Part shown: one piece after another, positions 5,956-7,034 of the stretch
How the letters are laid out: the number at the start of each line of letters is the position of its first letter
How positions within the stretch are numbered: the first letter of the stretch is position 1
From: Sulfurovum sp.
GTDB lineage: Bacteria > Campylobacterota > Campylobacteria > Campylobacterales > Sulfurovaceae
DNA: 7,034 nucleotides
Assembly (NCBI GenBank): GCA_020721385.1
Contig: DYMW01000079.1
Coordinates: 1-7,034 of the forward strand
Direction: 5' to 3'
The notes under the pieces: generated by a model
Databases searched by the model: none
What the model was told of the DNA's origin: nothing
The model's input: the letters and a program-made list of their open reading frames with translations, nothing else
Translations under genes and position numbers: made by a program

Positions 5956-6474
5956 ATGACAATTACTAGTGAAAATTGTGTTGTAGGTATCGAATACGAA
6001 GTAAAAGAAGCGGGAACAACTGAGATTGTTGATAGCAATAAAGGTTCAGGTCAACCTTTAGAATTTATTATGGGTAGAGGTCAGATTATTCCTGGTCTTG
6101 AAAATGCATTATGTGGTATGAACAAAGATGAATCTGGTGATATTATGGTTTCAGCTGTTGATGCTTATGGTGAATACAATGCAGAGGCAGTGCAAACACT
6201 TCCTATTGAGCAGTTTGAAGGTGTTGATCTTAAAGAAGGTTTAATACTTTATGGTCAAGGTGAAGATGGTCACACGGTTCAAGTAACGGTTAAATCATTT
6301 ACTGATACTGATGTAAACATTGACTTCAATCACCCATTGGCAGGTAAAGACTTAATGTTCTCTGTAACGGTTTTAACAGCAAGAGAAGCAACAGCTGGCG
6401 AAATCTCTTCAGGTGTTATCGGTGGTACTCAATCATCGGGTGGATCTTGTGGTTCAGGGTGTGGTTGTTACTAA
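5956..6474 (+). CDS. slyD: FKBP-type peptidyl-prolyl isomerase SlyD
   Basis: Cytoplasmic prolyl cis-trans isomerase and chaperone; SlyD proteins also bind nickel through their tails and help hydrogenase and urease maturation. The 172-residue product starts with the FKBP half (VVGIEYEVKEAGTTEIVDSN, then PLEFIMGRGQIIPGLENAL at 35-53). An inserted chaperone (IF) domain spans about 70-125. The returning FKBP strand NHPLAGKDLMFSVTVL (125-140) is a SlyD hallmark. The tail is short and Cys/Gly-rich (GGSCGSGCGCY, Cys165, 169, 171) and lacks the His-rich extension of E. coli SlyD (196 residues). AGGAG at 5946-5950, 5 bases upstream, supports the ATG. It follows cpoB, as in C. jejuni, and is closed by a strong terminator 14 bases downstream. 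Confidence 0.95.
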   Translation: MTITSENCVVGIEYEVKEAGTTEIVDSNKGSGQPLEFIMGRGQIIPGLENALCGMNKDESGDIMVSAVDAYGEYNAEAVQTLPIEQFEGVDLKEGLILYGQGEDGHTVQVTVKSFTDTDVNIDFNHPLAGKDLMFSVTVLTAREATAGEISSGVIGGTQSSGGSCGSGCGCY

Positions 6475-6488
6475 TTTTTAACTCTTTT

Positions 6489-6535
6489 TTATTACTTGAT
6501 ACTGCTTTTTAGTGGTATGAGGTAGTAGTTTTTTT
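6489..6535 (+). terminator. Rho-independent terminator after slyD
   Basis: A long hairpin: 6489-6506 pairs with 6511-6528 around a TTTT loop (6507-6510), 18 positions with one G-G mismatch (6498/6519) and several G-U pairs, followed at once by seven T (6529-6535). It starts 14 bases after the slyD stop. The right arm is G-rich where the left is T-rich, so the minus-strand transcript would pair worse, and there is no A-run on the left. It is therefore a one-way terminator for the tol-slyD transcript. Confidence 0.85.
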
Positions 6536-6603
6536 CTTCTCTTTTATCTTTTAAACATTTATTTCTTTCTATAATTTTTTTTTATAAATCTTATGTATTA
6601 CTA

Positions 6604-6612
6604 TGTTATAAT
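6604..6612 (+). promoter_or_regulatory. Extended -10 promoter for the downstream lipoprotein
   Basis: TGTTATAAT: a perfect TATAAT hexamer (6607-6612) with the TGn extension. No good -35 lies 16-18 bases upstream (6584-6589 reads ATAAAT). That is usual for Campylobacterota sigma-70 promoters, which rely on the -10 and on upstream A/T periodicity. Transcription would start near 6619 and give a leader of about 58 bases. Its place after a terminator and before a gene start strengthens the call. Confidence 0.6.
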
Positions 6613-6622
6613 CAACTTTAGT

Positions 6623-6651
6623 TATTACTTTTTATTTTTAATGAAGTAATG
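6623..6651 (+). repeat. Inverted repeat in the lipoprotein leader
   Basis: ATTACTT (6624-6630) and AAGTAAT (6644-6650) are perfect complements separated by 13 bases, with T-G pairs possible at both ends of the stem. The dyad starts just after the predicted transcription start and ends 14 bases before the ribosome binding site. It could be an operator for a dimeric regulator, a leader hairpin, or chance in AT-rich DNA. The heptamer TATTACT also occurs at 6596-6602, just before the -10, and inside the terminator at 6490-6496. Confidence 0.4.
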
Positions 6652-6676
6652 CATATTATAAAATGGAGAGAAGAAA

Positions 6677-7034
6677 ATGAAAACTTTTAAAAGTCTTTTA
6701 TGGGTAATTATGATGTTGTTTATGGGATGTGGAGGAGGAGGTAGCAAATCAAGCAATATAGATGCATCTGAAGTTGGAATAATTGCGAACAATACCTCAA
6801 CAAGCACGCCTTCTGGTTCTGAAGGCGACAGTTTTATTTCATCAACACAGACAAATACATCTTCTATAATAGAAGAGACGAACACTTCAACAAGCACGCC
6901 TTCAACACCCATAGTTGAAACAGCTACCTCTACGCCAATTGTTGATACCACAGCCAATTATTATCCAGCAAAAAATAATATTTTATCTGATTTAAAAGAG
7001 AATTTTGAAGGATTTACAGTGGTTGTTTATAGTA
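6677..7034 (+). CDS. Unrecognised Ser/Thr-rich lipoprotein, N-terminal part (cut by window end)
   Basis: Open from ATG 6677 to the window end (119 codons, no stop). GGAG at 6665-6668 lies 8 bases upstream. The N-terminus is a lipoprotein signal, MKTFKSLLWVIMMLFMGC, with Cys18 as the likely acylation site; Phe and Met at -3 and -2 are slightly off the usual lipobox. GGGGS follows the Cys. With Gly, not Asp, at +2, outer-membrane sorting is expected. Residues about 22-95 are a Ser/Thr/Pro-rich, probably disordered linker with internal repeats (STSTPS at about 41-46 and 71-76; TPIVETATS then TPIVDTTAN at 77-94). A folded domain seems to begin near residue 95 (YYPAKNNILSDLKENFEGF). I do not recognise the family and assign no function. 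It is probably a surface-exposed or outer-membrane-anchored protein, with its own promoter behind the slyD terminator. Confidence 0.8.
   Translation, partial: MKTFKSLLWVIMMLFMGCGGGGSKSSNIDASEVGIIANNTSTSTPSGSEGDSFISSTQTNTSSIIEETNTSTSTPSTPIVETATSTPIVDTTANYYPAKNNILSDLKENFEGFTVVVYS
6797..6958 (+). repeat. Internal repeats in the lipoprotein linker
   Basis: A 17-base sequence, TCAACAAGCACGCCTTC, occurs exactly at 6797-6813 and 6887-6903, 90 bases (30 codons) apart and in the same frame. Next to the second copy lies a tandem pair of nine-codon units (6905-6931 and 6932-6958), encoding TPIVETATS and TPIVDTTAN. The units differ more in DNA than in protein, which suggests older duplication with the peptide pattern retained. 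Confidence 0.75.

Larger units (their letters stand above)
6536..6676. other. T-rich intergenic spacer between slyD terminator and lipoprotein gene
   Basis: Strongly T-rich on the + strand, with a nine-T run at 6575-6583 and alternating A/T tracts of the kind often found upstream of Campylobacterota sigma-70 promoters. It holds the extended -10 at 6604-6612, an inverted repeat at 6623-6651 and the ribosome binding site of the next gene. A five-codon open frame (ATG 6663 to TGA 6680) is too short and has no ribosome site to be called a gene. Confidence 0.7.

Noticed and set aside
5772..6038. Minus-strand open frame across the cpoB-slyD gap
   Set aside because: It overlaps two well-supported genes and has no ribosome site or recognisable protein pattern.
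6663..6680. Five-codon leader open frame (MERRK) overlapping the lipoprotein start as ATGA
   Set aside because: The overlap looks like a coupling leader, but its ATG has no ribosome site and the purine-rich codons are simply the Shine-Dalgarno region of the next gene.
6625..6957. 110-residue open frame on the minus strand opposite the lipoprotein
   Set aside because: Low-complexity Val/Ser/Glu-rich translation that mirrors the Ser/Thr repeats of the plus-strand gene; the plus strand has a promoter, ribosome site and lipoprotein signal.
1..7034. Mobile elements, CRISPR arrays, tRNA, rRNA or toxin-antitoxin genes
   Set aside because: No transposase, terminal inverted repeats, regularly spaced repeats or RNA gene signatures were seen on either strand.

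Overview
This window looks like a piece of a Campylobacterota (epsilonproteobacterial) chromosome, AT-rich and probably from a free-living Sulfurimonas/Sulfurovum/Arcobacter-like lineage rather than a named pathogen. The gene order is the main evidence: the end of the F1 ATP synthase genes (atpD, atpC) runs without a break into exbB/tolQ, exbD/tolR, a tonB/tolA-like gene, tolB, pal, a cpoB/ybgF-type gene and slyD. From memory, this is the order at Cj0107-Cj0115 of Campylobacter jejuni. The genus cannot be fixed from the sequence alone.

Layout. 1-810 holds the C-terminal 269 codons of ATP synthase beta, followed by the epsilon subunit (826-1212). Only 2 bases later begins the inner-membrane motor of the Tol-Pal system: a TolQ/ExbB proton channel subunit, a TolR/ExbD subunit overlapping it by 1 base (TAATG) and a TolA/TonB energy transducer overlapping that by 4 bases (ATGA). 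After an 81-base gap come TolB (best start 3208, not the TTG at 3127), the lipoprotein Pal (4453-4998) and the coiled-coil/TPR protein CpoB (best start ATG 5043). All genes are on the + strand, and there is no convincing terminator from atpD through cpoB. slyD (5956-6474) has a plausible promoter of its own in the 76-base gap before it. A long hairpin with a T-run (6489-6535) closes the block.

The products make one functional unit. ATP synthase and the TolQ-TolR motor both use the proton gradient. TolQ-TolR energises TolA, which reaches across the periplasm towards TolB and Pal, and Pal ties the outer membrane to peptidoglycan during cell constriction. CpoB belongs to the same periplasmic assembly. 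SlyD is a cytoplasmic prolyl isomerase and metallochaperone carried along by position.

Beyond the terminator, a separate unit begins: a T-rich spacer, a perfect extended -10 promoter, a leader with an inverted repeat, and the first 119 codons of an unrecognised Ser/Thr-rich lipoprotein cut by the window end. In C. jejuni fabD follows slyD, so this is where the conserved order breaks. I see no mobile element, CRISPR array, tRNA or rRNA. Most of the window is conserved core genome; the truncated lipoprotein with its upstream region is the only part I could not place in a known system.
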